DNA of 64,000 bases, taken from Aphrophora alni. Lineage: Eukaryota > Arthropoda > Insecta > Hemiptera > Aphrophoridae. The stretch covers positions 79,224,060 through 79,288,059 of the forward strand of contig OY740767.1 of the NCBI GenBank assembly GCA_963513935.1, read 5' to 3'. Of the stretch, positions 44,125 to 56,984 are shown piece after piece. A program made the position numbers and the translations under genes. The notes below the pieces were generated by a model, which had not been told where the DNA came from, did no database searches, and worked only from the letters and a program-made list of their open reading frames with translations. How positions within the stretch are numbered: the first letter of the stretch is position 1; the number at the start of each line of letters is the position of its first letter.

Positions 44125-44880
44125 AACTTTTTTTGTTACGATAACTAGAGAGATATTAAATCAAGCCTTTATTGTTTTTTATAATTCTCCGTTACGTTGT
44201 TAAAATAAAGTTCTGTCATTGGAAAAAAAATATCACCTTAAATATATATTGTGATTATAACAAACAACAATGTATTACATTTTATGGCAACTACAATAAC
44301 ACTTGTTACATTTTGATTGCTACGAAAGATTTTAAAATGTTTTTCTTTGAAATTTGTATTTGTTTAACTAAAACAAGAATTGTATGTTATTAATGTAACT
44401 CCATTAATTATTACAAAATATTATTAATATTATTCTAAAGTAGATTCAATCGAGAAACTAGTACTTCCAAAGCTATACACAAGAAAATTATTCAAAGTTC
44501 TCATTGTAAAAATATATACTCAGTTAAATACGAGAGATAGAAGTGAATTGTGAAAGTACCTTTTTATTATAATACATTAATTGCATTTTTGAAATGCTCA
44601 ACTTTGTTGGGCAATAAAACAAATTTTTGTAGTTTTAATTATTTTCTGAAGAAACAATAAATCTACGACTAACATGTTTTACCATTCTCAGTTTATCCGC
44701 AAATTGTCCCAAAACTACAGGAGGTTATTTTCCACATCAAAATCAATAAAAACTTTTATATAAATAAGTTTCCTTAATGATATTATTATTTGTTTAACAA
44801 ATTCCTAGTAATTGTTTATAAAAAAAAACACCTATAGTAAGAATAATCATACAATGATAGTGAATCTAAACTAGATAATG
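44125..44880 (-). repeat. Unknown 0.65-0.75-kb repeat, copy C (inverted)
   Basis: Its reverse complement matches copy B end to end: CAACTTTGTTGGGCAATAA at 44600 is the complement of the B landmark near 42810, and CACCTTAAATATATATTGT at 44235 that near 43150. The 73-codon open frame at 44172 lies within it and is not regarded as a gene. Confidence 0.82.
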
Positions 44881-45012
44881 CTCAAATTATTTTATTATGT
44901 AGAGAGAGTTTCAACAGTATTTAAAGGTAAGTTTTATATACAATTACCTTTATACAATTAAAATTATATACAAGTTTTATATCGCCATTGTTAAAGGTAC
45001 CCTTTTATCGCT

Positions 45013-45315
45013 CTACAAATCGCGTTTTGAACTGTCCTTTCTGCAGAAACAGGTACGGTACGTTATTTTTAACGAAAAATCACTAAAAAGGTTATTGAGG
45101 ACGAATTTTGTTGTGGTTTCCCTTACCCTTTCATGCGCACAATAACTCAGGGTAGGCGTCAATGTGATTCCTAAATATTTGAACTCATTTACTACTTCTA
45201 AACTTTTCTTCCTCCCAAAACCATTTTTCACGTGCACATAATCTCCCTCCCCGTCTAAAAATAATTGTTTTAGTTTTATCTTTATTTCCCATAAGACTCC
45301 CTTATTTAAAAACAT
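45013..45315 (-). pseudogene. LINE reverse transcriptase scrap (thumb region)
   Basis: A 100-codon minus-strand frame containing LEVVNEFKYLGITLTPTLSY and HERVRETTTKFVLNNL. This is the region right after the palm in many non-LTR RTs (the xxFKYLGxxL motif). No catalytic motif is present. Too short to assign a clade. Confidence 0.6.
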
Positions 45316-46879
45316 TAGCTGTCATTATCATTACTATTAATTTGTTGCTATAGCAACGAGTTTTTTCAGTGTTGACTAATTTCAAACACAGGAATCTAGT
45401 AGGTGGTAAACTTGTAGTAGTTGGTAAACAGTTATTCAGACTTTTGTTTTATAGCTATGTTCAGTGATGTCACAGAGAGTCAGACTGTTAAGTAAATAGT
45501 TTACCTTTAAAAACAAAATAAAACTAATTATGTTTATTCATTTGCAATGTAATAGTTTAGAAATTTATTTTTCATTAATGTATATATTACAAAACGTACA
45601 CTAATAAAGAATATACAATAGTATATATACTATTGAGCAATAAAATGTACAATATTATATTTACATTATTGAGTAAATTGTTTTGTTCAATATATTCTCA
45701 TGTATACTTTTTGTAATATAAATTAATGTAAAATAAATTATCAAACTATTAAATTGCAAATTAATAAATATGATTAAAATATTTATTTTGTTTTTAAATG
45801 TAAACTATATTTTCATATTTGCCTACACTTGCTGTAAGGAATATTATTATAATAAAATGTAATTATTATGTTTGTACATCACAGAATAAATGGGAATATA
45901 AAAAAGAAAGTTTCTGTTAATTGGGGAAAAAATTATTACCTTAATTTATATTATTTTTACAATTATTACAGATTTATAGAAATACGCTCAACACATGACT
46001 TTTTTGTTTTGTTTCATTTTATCATGAATAAGTATAATAATTGTTACTATCATGTATTAGGTTTTTAATATTTTAATTTGTATGCTTTTGTGCTTACTAC
46101 TTCTATTTGTGTGCCTCCCATTGTGTCTCCGAGGGCTTTAGCAGCTCCATAAATAAAATAATCTTTAGTAAATGATGAAAGATCTAACGTAAATATTAAT
46201 TAAAGTTTTCCTTATGAAAAATAGTAATGTATTGAGAAATAATATTATATTTATCAATTGTAATATTCTACTATATAAAATTGACTATTTATTTAAACAT
46301 TTTGAACTGTTGTAAACATGTTTATTTGCAAATTTGATTTTCAATATTAAACGAAAATCTTCTTTTTGTTATTGTATTTTGTTTTCTGATATTGTACACT
46401 TGCAACTACTAAACTCCTGGCCATAAAGTTTTGCTCTTTTGCTATACCTGGAACCGATCCATATTTTATTTAGATAATGTGAGACACCTCTCCTTTATTC
46501 CTGCAGTAGAGAAGGCATTGTAAGATTAAGCTAACTGAATAAAGGAATGCACATTTTCACAACAAACTAGATGGGTTAATTGATAAGCCTATGTTTTGAG
46601 GATAGATAAGAAAGAAAGTTTGTGTAATGTTTTGTAGTGATTATTTAACAAAACTGAGGATTTTAACGCTTTGCTCTTCAAACATATTAGCATTGTAATT
46701 CGCCTTTTGAATAGACTTGTACCAGATAGCTATGACCAAATATACTACAAAGTACATCAAATCACGTTTTTTTGCGTATTAGGGTGTATTTTAAAGACGA
46801 GACCAAATTCCTGGAAGTAATTCTACATAACATACTGATGAAAAAATTTCCAGGTACATAAGCCCGTAAATGCTTTGTA
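45316..46879. other. AT-rich spacer
   Basis: No gene recognised. The sequence from about 46690 probably belongs to the dispersed repeat that starts clearly at 46880. Confidence 0.5.
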
Positions 46880-47140
46880 TTGTAGTTATCCACCATTTTG
46901 ATTTTTTTACAAAATACTTAATATTTTTACAAGTAGAAAAGAAATTAAGATTGGCTCAAACTTTGTATACCTATTTGTTGCGTGACTGTTTATCACTGTA
47001 CGAAAAAATAGATCGTTCTTTTGAATATTTTTAAAATGGCGGCCGTTTCAAATCTTAAAGTAAAATTTCTCAAAAACCACTAACATTACAAAAAACTTAC
47101 CTAATTATGGAGTAATTCTGGGTATTGTTGACAACTGCAA
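46880..47140 (+). repeat. Dispersed repeat, copy 2 (related to 15950-16310)
   Basis: Shares ACTTAATATTTTTAC, GGCTCAAACTTTGTATACC, TTTTGAATATTTTTAAAATGG and GCCGTTT with copy 1. Just downstream, GGAGTAATTCTGGGTATTGTTGAC (47108-47131) matches the reverse complement of 16258-16285 in copy 1, so a sub-block is inverted between copies. Confidence 0.65.
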
Positions 47141-50100
47141 AGAGATATATTTTTTGTTAATATCTTTGTTATATTTTAAGGTACAGACAAAATATAAAAA
47201 CCGATGTGTTTGTTATTAATAAAGTAAATTTGTTGGTCTTTTGTAATATATATAAACTACGTATGGAAATTCATTAGGATTGAAATGAAAGAAAAACTCC
47301 AAATCAAATAAAAATAATGTTATTTTATTTTAAGAACTTTATTTTAATGTTAATTTGGTCATAGCAAGTTTCAATAATCGCTGTCAATTTGTCAGGCAAA
47401 TACGTAATGAAGACAGAATATAAAAAATGTTCTATAATTATTTATATGTAGGTTCAAAGTGTCACAATTATATTCACAGTAACAATTTAGTTTGATACAA
47501 TTAGCTAGAATTTTAAGATTTCAGTTCTTAGTAAAAGTGCTTGTGGAATTTTTAATTACAGATGTAAGTTAATTAAAACAATGTAAACTATTTACATATT
47601 TTTGTTTTATTCGTAAAATGTCATATTAATGCTATTAACGAGTTTAATTTAATGCTGTTTTCTTTTCGACATGTAAATATGTATTTATTTTACTTTTATT
47701 TTCAAACTGTAATTTTTATTTAGGCTACATGTATTCAGTTGTTTGGTATTGGGATATTAAACTTTAAATATAAATTACCCATATGGTCATAAATCACTCA
47801 ATAAATATATATGTATGTAAAGTATTTATACTTTTAATATAGATACAAATTGAGACTGAGAATTATTTAAGATTGAATTTTTGCTAATATGTATAAATTA
47901 AAAATAATTGTCTTGTACATTATCCAAATCTTCACATCTTCTCATAGAGTTTTTTGTACGGTTCTATTTTGCAACAAGGTTATTTCCGTACATGTTATTT
48001 ATAAGAACCAGACTGCAATATCAACACTAACATCATTTAGCCAACATGTTTAGACCATGAGTTAGGTCACCTTGAAACTGCAATGCAAGAGGGCGCTGGA
48101 TTAAAGTAAAAGACTTTTAATCTTAAAGGTAATTAATTTGGTTTAACCAATGTATTACAAATCTAAGTAGTGTTTTTACAAATCTACTCAAAACATTAAT
48201 ATCCTCTAAAATGAACCCGAAAAATTAAATTGAACAAAATATCTTGGACAAAAAGTTATTAAATCTGATATTCCCCCCCCCTTTTCTCGTTACGTAACAT
48301 TTTAATTTCCCTCAAAAAATTGTCCTATTTCATTGTAATGAGTAACATGTCTTTCGGATTAAACTTGGAATGTGGTATGCCAAAAATCAGCAAAGAAGGG
48401 AAACAGTAGATTAATTATTTATTTTTTTTCACTGAATGGAATCTATTAATATTTCTCTATTTTCTAGGTGAGTACGTAAACATTATATATTATGTGTGTA
48501 ATAGTTAACATATAAGGGTAAGCACTTTTGTTGGTTTTTTACATAATTTTCCAAAAATCTCTTAAAAAAAAAATTTTAAAATTCCGTTAGTCAAATTACC
48601 TCAAACTTACAGTTGTTAAAAAAAATATAATAATTACTCTACTGTTAAAGTTATTGTCATATTTTTGCCAAATTTTTGAAAACTTCGCGTAAACAATTAT
48701 TGTTTAAACAAGGTTGTTTGCGAATAAAATATTCAATTCATAGATTTGAGATTTGATTAATATTACGGTTTTTGTTTTATTCCGAAGATATCACCGTTAT
48801 AATTTAATAAAACACATCTCTTACTTCAATATTGTAGATGCTATGTAGTTAGTATTTAAATATAATTGATTCCAAAATTGTATGCGATTTGTTACCTAAT
48901 TAGACATTATTGACATATTAATAACATTTTATAATAATTCAGTTTGAAACTATTATATTTAAAAAAAATTCTTGTTATGTGCTTTAATTATTCAGAATAT
49001 TTATTATTGTTCTATTAATTCTATACATTAAATTTAAATGTCACCTCATTCTGAATAAGGATGTAACTGAGTATGATATTCAATTCAGAAGCCATTTACG
49101 AGTACGCCTGGTTCTTTTACTTTGTAGAGTAGTTCCTCTGTTATGAAAACTGGAGGCATTTTCGTAATATACGGTATTTATATTCATTATATATTTTAAA
49201 ATTTGAAGGGAATGAGATTATTATTGTATAATCTTTAATTTATCTTTTGATTTTGATTAATTAAAATAATAATTAATATCAATAGTGTTATTTAGATAGT
49301 CGTTAATTTAACGTATATTTATTTTATTGATGTCAGTTGTATCTCGTCCTAATAGTAATATGTTAGTTTGCAATGTGTCATTATATTTATATTCTGATTT
49401 TATTGACCATTGACGATATGTTACACGATATACAAGAATAATATGTCACAGAAACATTATTGAAATAAAATAGAAATAAAATTCATATTTAAAGCTGTGC
49501 TGCTGCCCAATATTTATACTTTTTATTTGTTTTGGAACGAAATAAAAAGGAATTTGTTTTGTACAAACCACTCATATGAAACTCCAACCCTTCTTCATTA
49601 GCTTAACTAGTAGAAAGTAATAGAATCCTAAAATTATTTAAAAAGACGATAAAATATTTATATTTCATGATCCAAAATAAAATGTTATGACTGATATAAG
49701 TTTAGATATTAGTGATGCCAATATGAAATTATATTTTTAGCTAAAGTAACATAAGTTTGCAGACCTGAAAAATATGGAAAAGTGTGTTTTATCAAAATCT
49801 TGACCTATATGATCAAAAGAACAAAAACTCTCACCAACAAAACGTCTATTTATTCATGTTCTTATTTGTTTCATGTATGTGTTATTCTTGTTGTTATTTA
49901 TTAAATAAATAATCTTACTCTATGTGAAATTTGTCTTCTAGTTTTGATCTATCAAGTATACCATCGTTTAAGTCGAACTCAATATTTATTTATAATCAAG
50001 ATGTACAAATTTGCGGTTGTATTTTGAATTTTTAAATAGTTCATGATTAAATATCCTAAATAGGCAGTCATATTTTGTAACCGTTCAGCTAATTAATATA

Positions 50101-50253
50101 ATTTGTCAACATAATAATGTCAAAGCACTATATATATATTGTATATGTTAGAAATCCCCAAATCCCCAAAAGTCACTAAGATATTAGATGATTCATGTTT
50201 TAGCCTCAATAGGGCTTTTATAAAGGACAAAATCTCAGCAAACGTGCACAATA
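47141..50253. other. AT-rich spacer
   Basis: No gene recognised; contains a C-run near 48273-48281 and a GTTTAAAC-like palindromic patch near 48690. Confidence 0.55.
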
Positions 50254-51128
50254 TACAGGGTGTTTTAAAAAGGACTGTACAACTTTGAAAATTCATATAA
50301 AATTATTCCAAAAACTATAGAGCACGTTTTAGTGTTGTTTTGAAAGGAAACACATCAAGTTTTGACTCGCGTAGTCCGCTAGTGCCTAATCGCACAAGCG
50401 CTAGCGGCAGTTATGTTAAAGATGGCTGCCTTCACTGGTCCCGAGCGTGCTAGCTGTGTGTTTTGGATTGAAGAATCGAAGTCGGCGACAACAGTTCAGA
50501 GCTATTTTTGTACCAAGTATGCTAAAGATCCTCCTAGTAGGCCTACAATTTATGAATGGCATAGATGTTTTGTAGAAACAGGGTGCTCAGTGAAACATAA
50601 GAAATCCTCAGGACGTCCAAGCACATCTGACGGAGTCGTTGAGCAAGTGAGACAAATTTTTGTCAACAGCCCTACGTAATCTACCCGGTGTGCATCTCGT
50701 GAGTTGCCAGTCCCAAATACGACGGTTTAGCGTGTGTTGAGAAAACGTTTGCATTTGAAACCGTGCCGATATTCGCTTTTACAAGCAATTAAAGACACTG
50801 ATAAGAGTGCCCGTAAGAACTTCTGTGTGGATATGTTAAATCGAGTGGATGATGATGAACATTTCTTGGACAACATAATCTTTTCTGACGAGTCAACTTT
50901 TCACTTAAGTGGCAAGGTTAACACAACATCACTGTAGGATTTGGGGCTGTGAAAATCCAAATGAAACATTGCAACATGATCGTGATAACCCTAAAGTGAA
51001 CTTTTTTGTGAGTTGAGTAAGAGAAAAATATACGGCCTTTTTTTTCCAAGAGAGAACCATCAACATGATAGTGTACCTTGATATGTTGCAACAATTTTCG
51101 ATACCAGGTCAATGGATTGGCCGTGCTC
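50254..51128 (+). mobile_element. 3'-truncated mariner-like element
   Basis: The left terminus is TA at 50254-50255 followed by CAGGGTGTTTTAAAAAGG, a TA-flanked CAGGGTGTTT end common to this arthropod family. The transposase relic begins at 50413. No matching right terminus is found after 51128, where transposase similarity stops. The copy is truncated and inactive. Confidence 0.75.
50413..51128 (+). pseudogene. Mariner-like transposase, N-terminal and central part (DUF4817-type HTH)
   Basis: The N-terminal helix-turn-helix reads FTGPERASCVFWIEE ... KYAKDPPSRPTIYEWHRCF and KKSSGRPSTSDGVVEQVRQIF, the form usually labelled DUF4817 in arthropod transposases. After a stop near 50679 the same frame continues with RVLRKRLHLKPCRYSLLQAI and IIFSDESTFHLSGKVN, whose D (50887) is the first catalytic aspartate. 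After further frame changes come ENPNETLQHDRDNPKVNFF, AFFFQERTINMIVYLDMLQQF and the last recognisable residues near 51128. The second and third catalytic residues are not present here. Confidence 0.85.
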
Positions 51129-53516
51129 AGCCCCAATATTTTAAAATTAATTTAGCAAAATAAATGTGAAAATGTCTTTCTATTATGAGTATTTTTTATA
51201 CCAGAGAGATAATCTCTTTATGCTGTGCCGTATAAAAACCAATCTTGGACAAATCTGTCATTTAAATGTTAATATGTTAGTTAAATGTGGTTTTTAGTGC
51301 AAGGTTAATTAGTTTATACAACCCTTATACAATTACCGTGGATCAACTAATTTACAGTACTTCATGCATAAAATTCACCAAACAGTTTTCAACATCAATT
51401 TTCTACCCCATTAATGTTAGGTATTCCTCTTTGATATTTTTTACTTTAACCAATAGGAGGTCACCAATGTTTCAAAAAATTTATTCTCTCTACTTTTTTG
51501 AAAACATAGGTTATTACGTTCATATTTAATTAAAATAGTATATTATTTAAACAAACATAACGTAAAAAAAGAAGACGAAAAAATATAGCATATACCTGAT
51601 AAGTAATTTAATATCAAATAACCGTATTTTATAAACATAATTATCCCTATACGACACATATTTTTATAACTCTTTTATTTAAAACCATGTTATGATTCAA
51701 AACTGCTTTTACATTTATAATTGAATGACCTTCTTGTAAAATGAAAAAAAATAAATTATAATACAACAATAATATAACAGTTTAACTTAATTATTATAAC
51801 ATTTTTTATATAAAATAATGCGCCCATGTTGTGATTTAGTCGTAGTGTTTAGAAGGATAATTATTTAGATCTTAATAACTAATTAAAGTTCTGTTCCAAT
51901 TTATTTATGTTTTAATTATTATGTGCATGTCAACTAGTGTTGAATCCTCAAATTTTAATTTTAGCACTTAGCTCAAAATATACGAAATTCTTTACTTTTT
52001 TATTATGTATATCACGAATGTCTCATTTAAATATGTACAGTATATATGTGTATTCGTGTTTAATTTATACGCATTTATAAATGTAGTTATTATGGTATTT
52101 TTCTTTTATTTATTTTTTCTGTATAATATATGTATTTTTGGACACAACTTAATATCGTTAATGTAAATAATTTCGTTTTTGTTGTGGTTTTTTTTTTTTT
52201 TTTTCGTTAGTCCTCTATTTTATAGGTTTGGTTTTAATATTCAACTTAAATGTTAATGAACTCATTTCCGTATCGTCTAAACTGAACGTATTTAAATTTC
52301 TGAATTGTATTACTTAAAAGGTAAAAGGTAAGCAATTTACTGAATAAATGTTATTTGATTTGTATAGTCAATAAGTTAATTTGAGACGAATTTTAAATGT
52401 TCTTGAATATTTGAGTGAATTTATCTATTGATGAATTCGAATAAGGTTTCTATCACTAGTGGAGAAGTTGCTGCAGTACATAAACTGAATCTCAAATTTT
52501 TCTATAGTATTCAATTAGCAAGCGACACATGGGAAATGAATATAATCTCCAGAATCATGGATGGCAATGGTGTAAGTTTATAACTTGGGGCAGTTACATG
52601 CTGGCACACACGACAGTTTCACAGTTGGGAGAGTTGGCTGTAAGTCTACTGTGATTCAATTGTGACATGTACGTCTTTGGGAGATTCTTTGCTATTACCC
52701 TATATAATCTCTCATTGTTCTCCAACAGTCTTTATTGGCTTCAGTATTTTAAACTTATTTTCTAAATGATCACATATACTACATGTATAAGATTTGAGAA
52801 GTTTGAATCCGATGATAAACTCTTCACAAATAAATGTCCTGAAATAATCCGAATACAGTCTTCAGATTGTTCTTCAGATATCACAACTTAGATTGTCCTT
52901 ATTAGGATTTTGTTGTCTGCTGTAATGGGACTTGTACTTTGGTATGGGTTTCATGTGTAAGAAAAGATATTCTTACATACTCTTAAAAACTCACAATTCA
53001 TTTTGATCTTAAAAAAAGTATTTTTATTGAAAAATTGTATTCAAAAAACTGTGCTGGATTTTCACAATACATAAGTTTTATATTTATTTTTTCCTTACAC
53101 ACAAACAGGTAGGTATTTGTTTTGAATATTAAAATATTTATGCCTAAAAAACATTAAACAAATTCAATTTTGTCATGTTAATTTAATTTTCATAACACTT
53201 AAGAGTACATCTACACATTTCTCATATAATTCTTACTTTTATAACTTTACCAGATTTTGTTGTGTACTCACGGCCTTCTCTACATATTTTTTTCCTTCTT
53301 TCATCTCTTTTAATATGCGTATTCCTTTTCCTTTTCATCGGTATTTTTGCTCTTGAAGACTCTCGTGTAGACCTATTTTCTCCATTTATTCATTGGTATT
53401 TTGAGAGTATTCCACTTCTGTTTGATCAGCTACCTGTATAATAATACTCAACAGTCCGTCATTGAAACAAAATAATAATGGCAAAAATTAATATTAATTC
53501 GCTGTGTTTACATAAA
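51129..53516. other. AT-rich spacer
   Basis: No gene recognised. A T-run lies at about 52189-52204. Confidence 0.55.
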
Positions 53517-53679
53517 ATTCTAATTTGTGTTTGTTACACTGGTATTTTATGTTTTTTTTTTTTTTTTTTTGGTAACTATAATTTATAACTTAATAGGCAT
53601 CTGTATACAATTTGTGATAGGATAATTGAGACTAGACAAATACCTTATAAGTTACATGGATAATGGTTGAAACATACCT
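53517..53679 (+). repeat. 150-bp direct repeat, copy 1
   Basis: Nearly identical to 55260-55412 from TGTGTTTGTTACACTGG to GGTTGAAACATACCT. The difference is chiefly a longer T-run here, plus two substitutions near the end. Confidence 0.92.
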
Positions 53680-55259
53680 ATTACCTATATCTTTTTTATA
53701 ATCTTTTAATAATGTATCTTAAAATCTTTTTAATAATGTAGGTTAATTACTGAATAAAATTAAAAATGACTTATTTAAAAAAATTATTTAGAGCAATGAA
53801 AGTATATGGCTATGCATAATAACAATATTTTATTGATAAACTTTGAACACCACAATAGCCCAACACTGTATTGGTAAAATAATAGAGGAAAACAATAAGT
53901 TACTAACCCACAATAGCTACCTATGTGTTTGGTGGAAACACAATGGAAACATAAAAACACATATTCATTGTAAATGGTAAAATTAAAAATGTATCCACTA
54001 TTGTTTTAGATTAAATGACATAAATAAAAGGATTAATATATTGTTTTTTATTATTACTGTGTGTAAAATTTTAAAAGTATCATTAATGGAACCTAATACT
54101 AAAACCACATATCAGTCAGAAAATTAGGGTTACTGCCTGTGTCATCTATTGTGTGACCAAAAACTCTATCACTATCGCTGTTATAGGCCTAATACATATG
54201 CCATACGTTTCCTAGATCAACGCCTATTTCGCTCTCTTTCAGCTTGTTGTTTGACACTGTTTCACTCAAACAACAGAACGAAATCAGCCAATTATATCTG
54301 CATATAATAATGAGTTTATCTCGAGAATTGGACAACACATAAGGAAACCACAAACATTTAAAGTTTTAACTTACTTTTGAAAGACCCGATATATAAATAT
54401 TTATATTTTTTAGGTATTTGTGTTTTATACATTAATTACTTGGTTAATGACGTTTAAAGTTCAAGGTAGGTGAGGAACCAGCACTCTGTACTCCATTATC
54501 TAATTATTAATTTCATAACTTTATCCAAGATGTAGCAAACGTTATATGCACTCTAAAAAACAGTTTAAATTAAAAATAATAATAATTGACTTTTAATTAG
54601 TAATTTCTGTTTTTATAAACAAGTTATGTTAGCAACCTATGCCATTTTAAACAGTAAAATCAAATAGAATAAAACTCGAACACGTCATGATCTCACAAAA
54701 AATACATTTACGTTTACGTTCCACAAGTCAAGCTCATTCATTAGAATATAATAAAAGTGGACAGTCCATAACAACGATTTTATAAATGATCAACAACTGA
54801 ATGTAGTAAAATATATAAATTAATTTTAAAATATGAATTTTGTACGGTTTCTATGGTGGTAACTTCCTCAACTATTTTCGGTAAAGTTTGGTCTATTACT
54901 AATCGTGTTTTGATTTCTCAGAAGATAATGAAATTGTAAAAGAGGTATCTATATGCTCATTCTACATAATACTATGTGTATGATATTTACCTGGAAGGTG
55001 GTTATACTACCATTCCTACTGTAGACCAATGTCAATAAATTCAGAAACATCTGTCGTATAAGGCTTTAAACTATTAAGTTATAAACATTGAATATGTTTT
55101 TTTTAAGTAGAGACTGCTAAATATGTTTAGGAAAATAAGCTTAATAGAACATTATGTAGTTAGGAATAAAACTTACTAATTTAAGTAATAATTATTATTA
55201 TTTAAAATATTTTGTTGTTGTTTATTTACATACATAATTCCATTAGTTATCCCTTTTTA
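53680..55259. other. AT-rich sequence between the direct repeats
   Basis: No coding sequence recognised. A GC-richer patch at 54110-54290 is unassigned. It may be the interior of a composite element bounded by the direct repeats. Confidence 0.5.
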
Positions 55260-55412
55260 TTGTAATTTTGTGTTTGTTACACTGGTATTTTATGTTATTT
55301 TTTGGTAACTATAATTTATAACTTAATAGGCATCTGTATACAATTTGTGATAGGATAATTGAGACTAGACAAATACCTAATAAGATACATGGATAATGGT
55401 TGAAACATACCT
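55260..55412 (+). repeat. 150-bp direct repeat, copy 2
   Basis: See 53517-53679; spacing about 1.74 kb. Confidence 0.92.
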
Positions 55413-56651
55413 TAGATTGGAGAGATCATATTTAAGTCTATGGGGGGGAATAAAGAGAGAAAAATTAGGTTAAGAATGTTAGGGTAACCTAACCTGTGCT
55501 AAAAAATAATAGGTGCCTATGATATGATAGGAAATAATTAATGAAAATTGACAGTTATTTTTATGACAACACAGAAAATTATAAATATTGATCAAAATAT
55601 AGTTTATTACTCAATATTTAGGCGTATTAAGAGAAAAAAATTATATTGAGGAATTGTAAGGCCATAGAAGTGTGTGTGTGGGGGGGGGGCTAACGTTATA
55701 AAAAGTTGACAAATATAATAAACATGGGGGGGGAAGGTTGAATGTAATCAGAACGATGGGAAATAGGTTAAATGCTTTAAAAAAAGTAACGGAAGTAAGT
55801 TAAATCAACGTAATGTATTGGTCAATACAGATGCTTAAAGGTTTGATTATAAACTAAAAAATAAAGGCATAACTTATAAGGGTAGGAAATAATTACTTAC
55901 AGCGGAATCGAAGCGTTCAATAGATCAAGTTTTTACTTGTGCGTGTGTGTATGTATATTTGTAAATTAAAATTTGATAATTTATTAGGAAATACACCAAA
56001 AAGAATGGAATTTTCGAATATTTAAAATAAAATATTGTACAAAGGGAAATTAATAGACCACGAAGTTTGGCTCGTTAATAACGCGTCTGTGTCAGGTGAA
56101 AATATAGTGTTACCTGGTAATTTCTGTTGTAAAAAATCTAGAATAACCGATACGGTAAAAAACAAAACAAAACCTGACTGCCACAATCTGAAACGATAAG
56201 TAATGTAATTAGTGAGGTTTTTGTGTAAGGTCTTAAGTTACTAGTTGGGGCAGTATTAATTAATCAATGCTGGGAACGTACAAGTACGTTGGTAGCCTAC
56301 TGATATGTTGTAACACGCAGAGGTTAGATAGCTTACTTAACCGATTATTAGCTTATAACTCAATTTGAAACTTATTGGTTACTGGAGCCAGTTTGTGATA
56401 AACTAATAATAATATTTTCACCTACGCAATTACATATATATGCTTTACACTAAAACCAAAAATTTGATTGAACATATCATATGTTCACGAGGCCAATGTC
56501 AGGTCTGAAATTACACATATTCTCTTGATAAATTCACGCTTGGGAATAATATTATAGTTTGGTCGGGTGGATTACCCCTCTAAATTTGAATTAGCGACTA
56601 ATAATAAAACAATAAGGACAATTCAGACACTGTAGTGTACGGATCGGTTAT
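55413..56651. other. Spacer with G-runs
   Basis: G-runs of 7-10 at about 55442, 55681 and 55725. A TTAGG/CCTAA-like patch at 55466-55496 is too short to be telomeric. No gene recognised. Confidence 0.5.
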
Positions 56652-56745
56652 ATAAATTATTTATAAAGTGATTTTTTACTCACGTCAATCTATCCTTATA
56701 AGGATCAAATAATGTGAGTAAAAATCACTTTATAAATTATAATAA
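56652..56745. repeat. Small inverted repeat (hairpin)
   Basis: Left arm TTATAAAGTGATTTTTTACTC (56661-56681) and right arm GAGTAAAAATCACTTTATAA (56716-56735) are complementary apart from one extra base. The loop holds the palindrome TCCTTATAAGGA. Confidence 0.85.
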
Positions 56746-56984
56746 GTACAATCATAAACTATAAGAAACATTCGCGACATATCTGCTCTTGATGAGTTCC
56801 TCTTCCAAACTCGTTGGGCATGCGCTTGCCTAACAAAGGGAAGTATATTCTACAATCCTTTAGCGGGATAGGCGATCTGCAATATACGAATTTAAAAAGC
56901 AAAACTCTATTAATACCCACCCTTAATGAAAAGAATGTTAAGAATATGTACACGTTGATGGGGGGGGAGGGACGAATTCACTAC

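Noticed and set aside
55466..55496. TTAGG ... CCTAACCT patch reminiscent of the insect telomere repeat
   Set aside because: Only one or two imperfect units in opposite orientations; far too short for interstitial telomere sequence.
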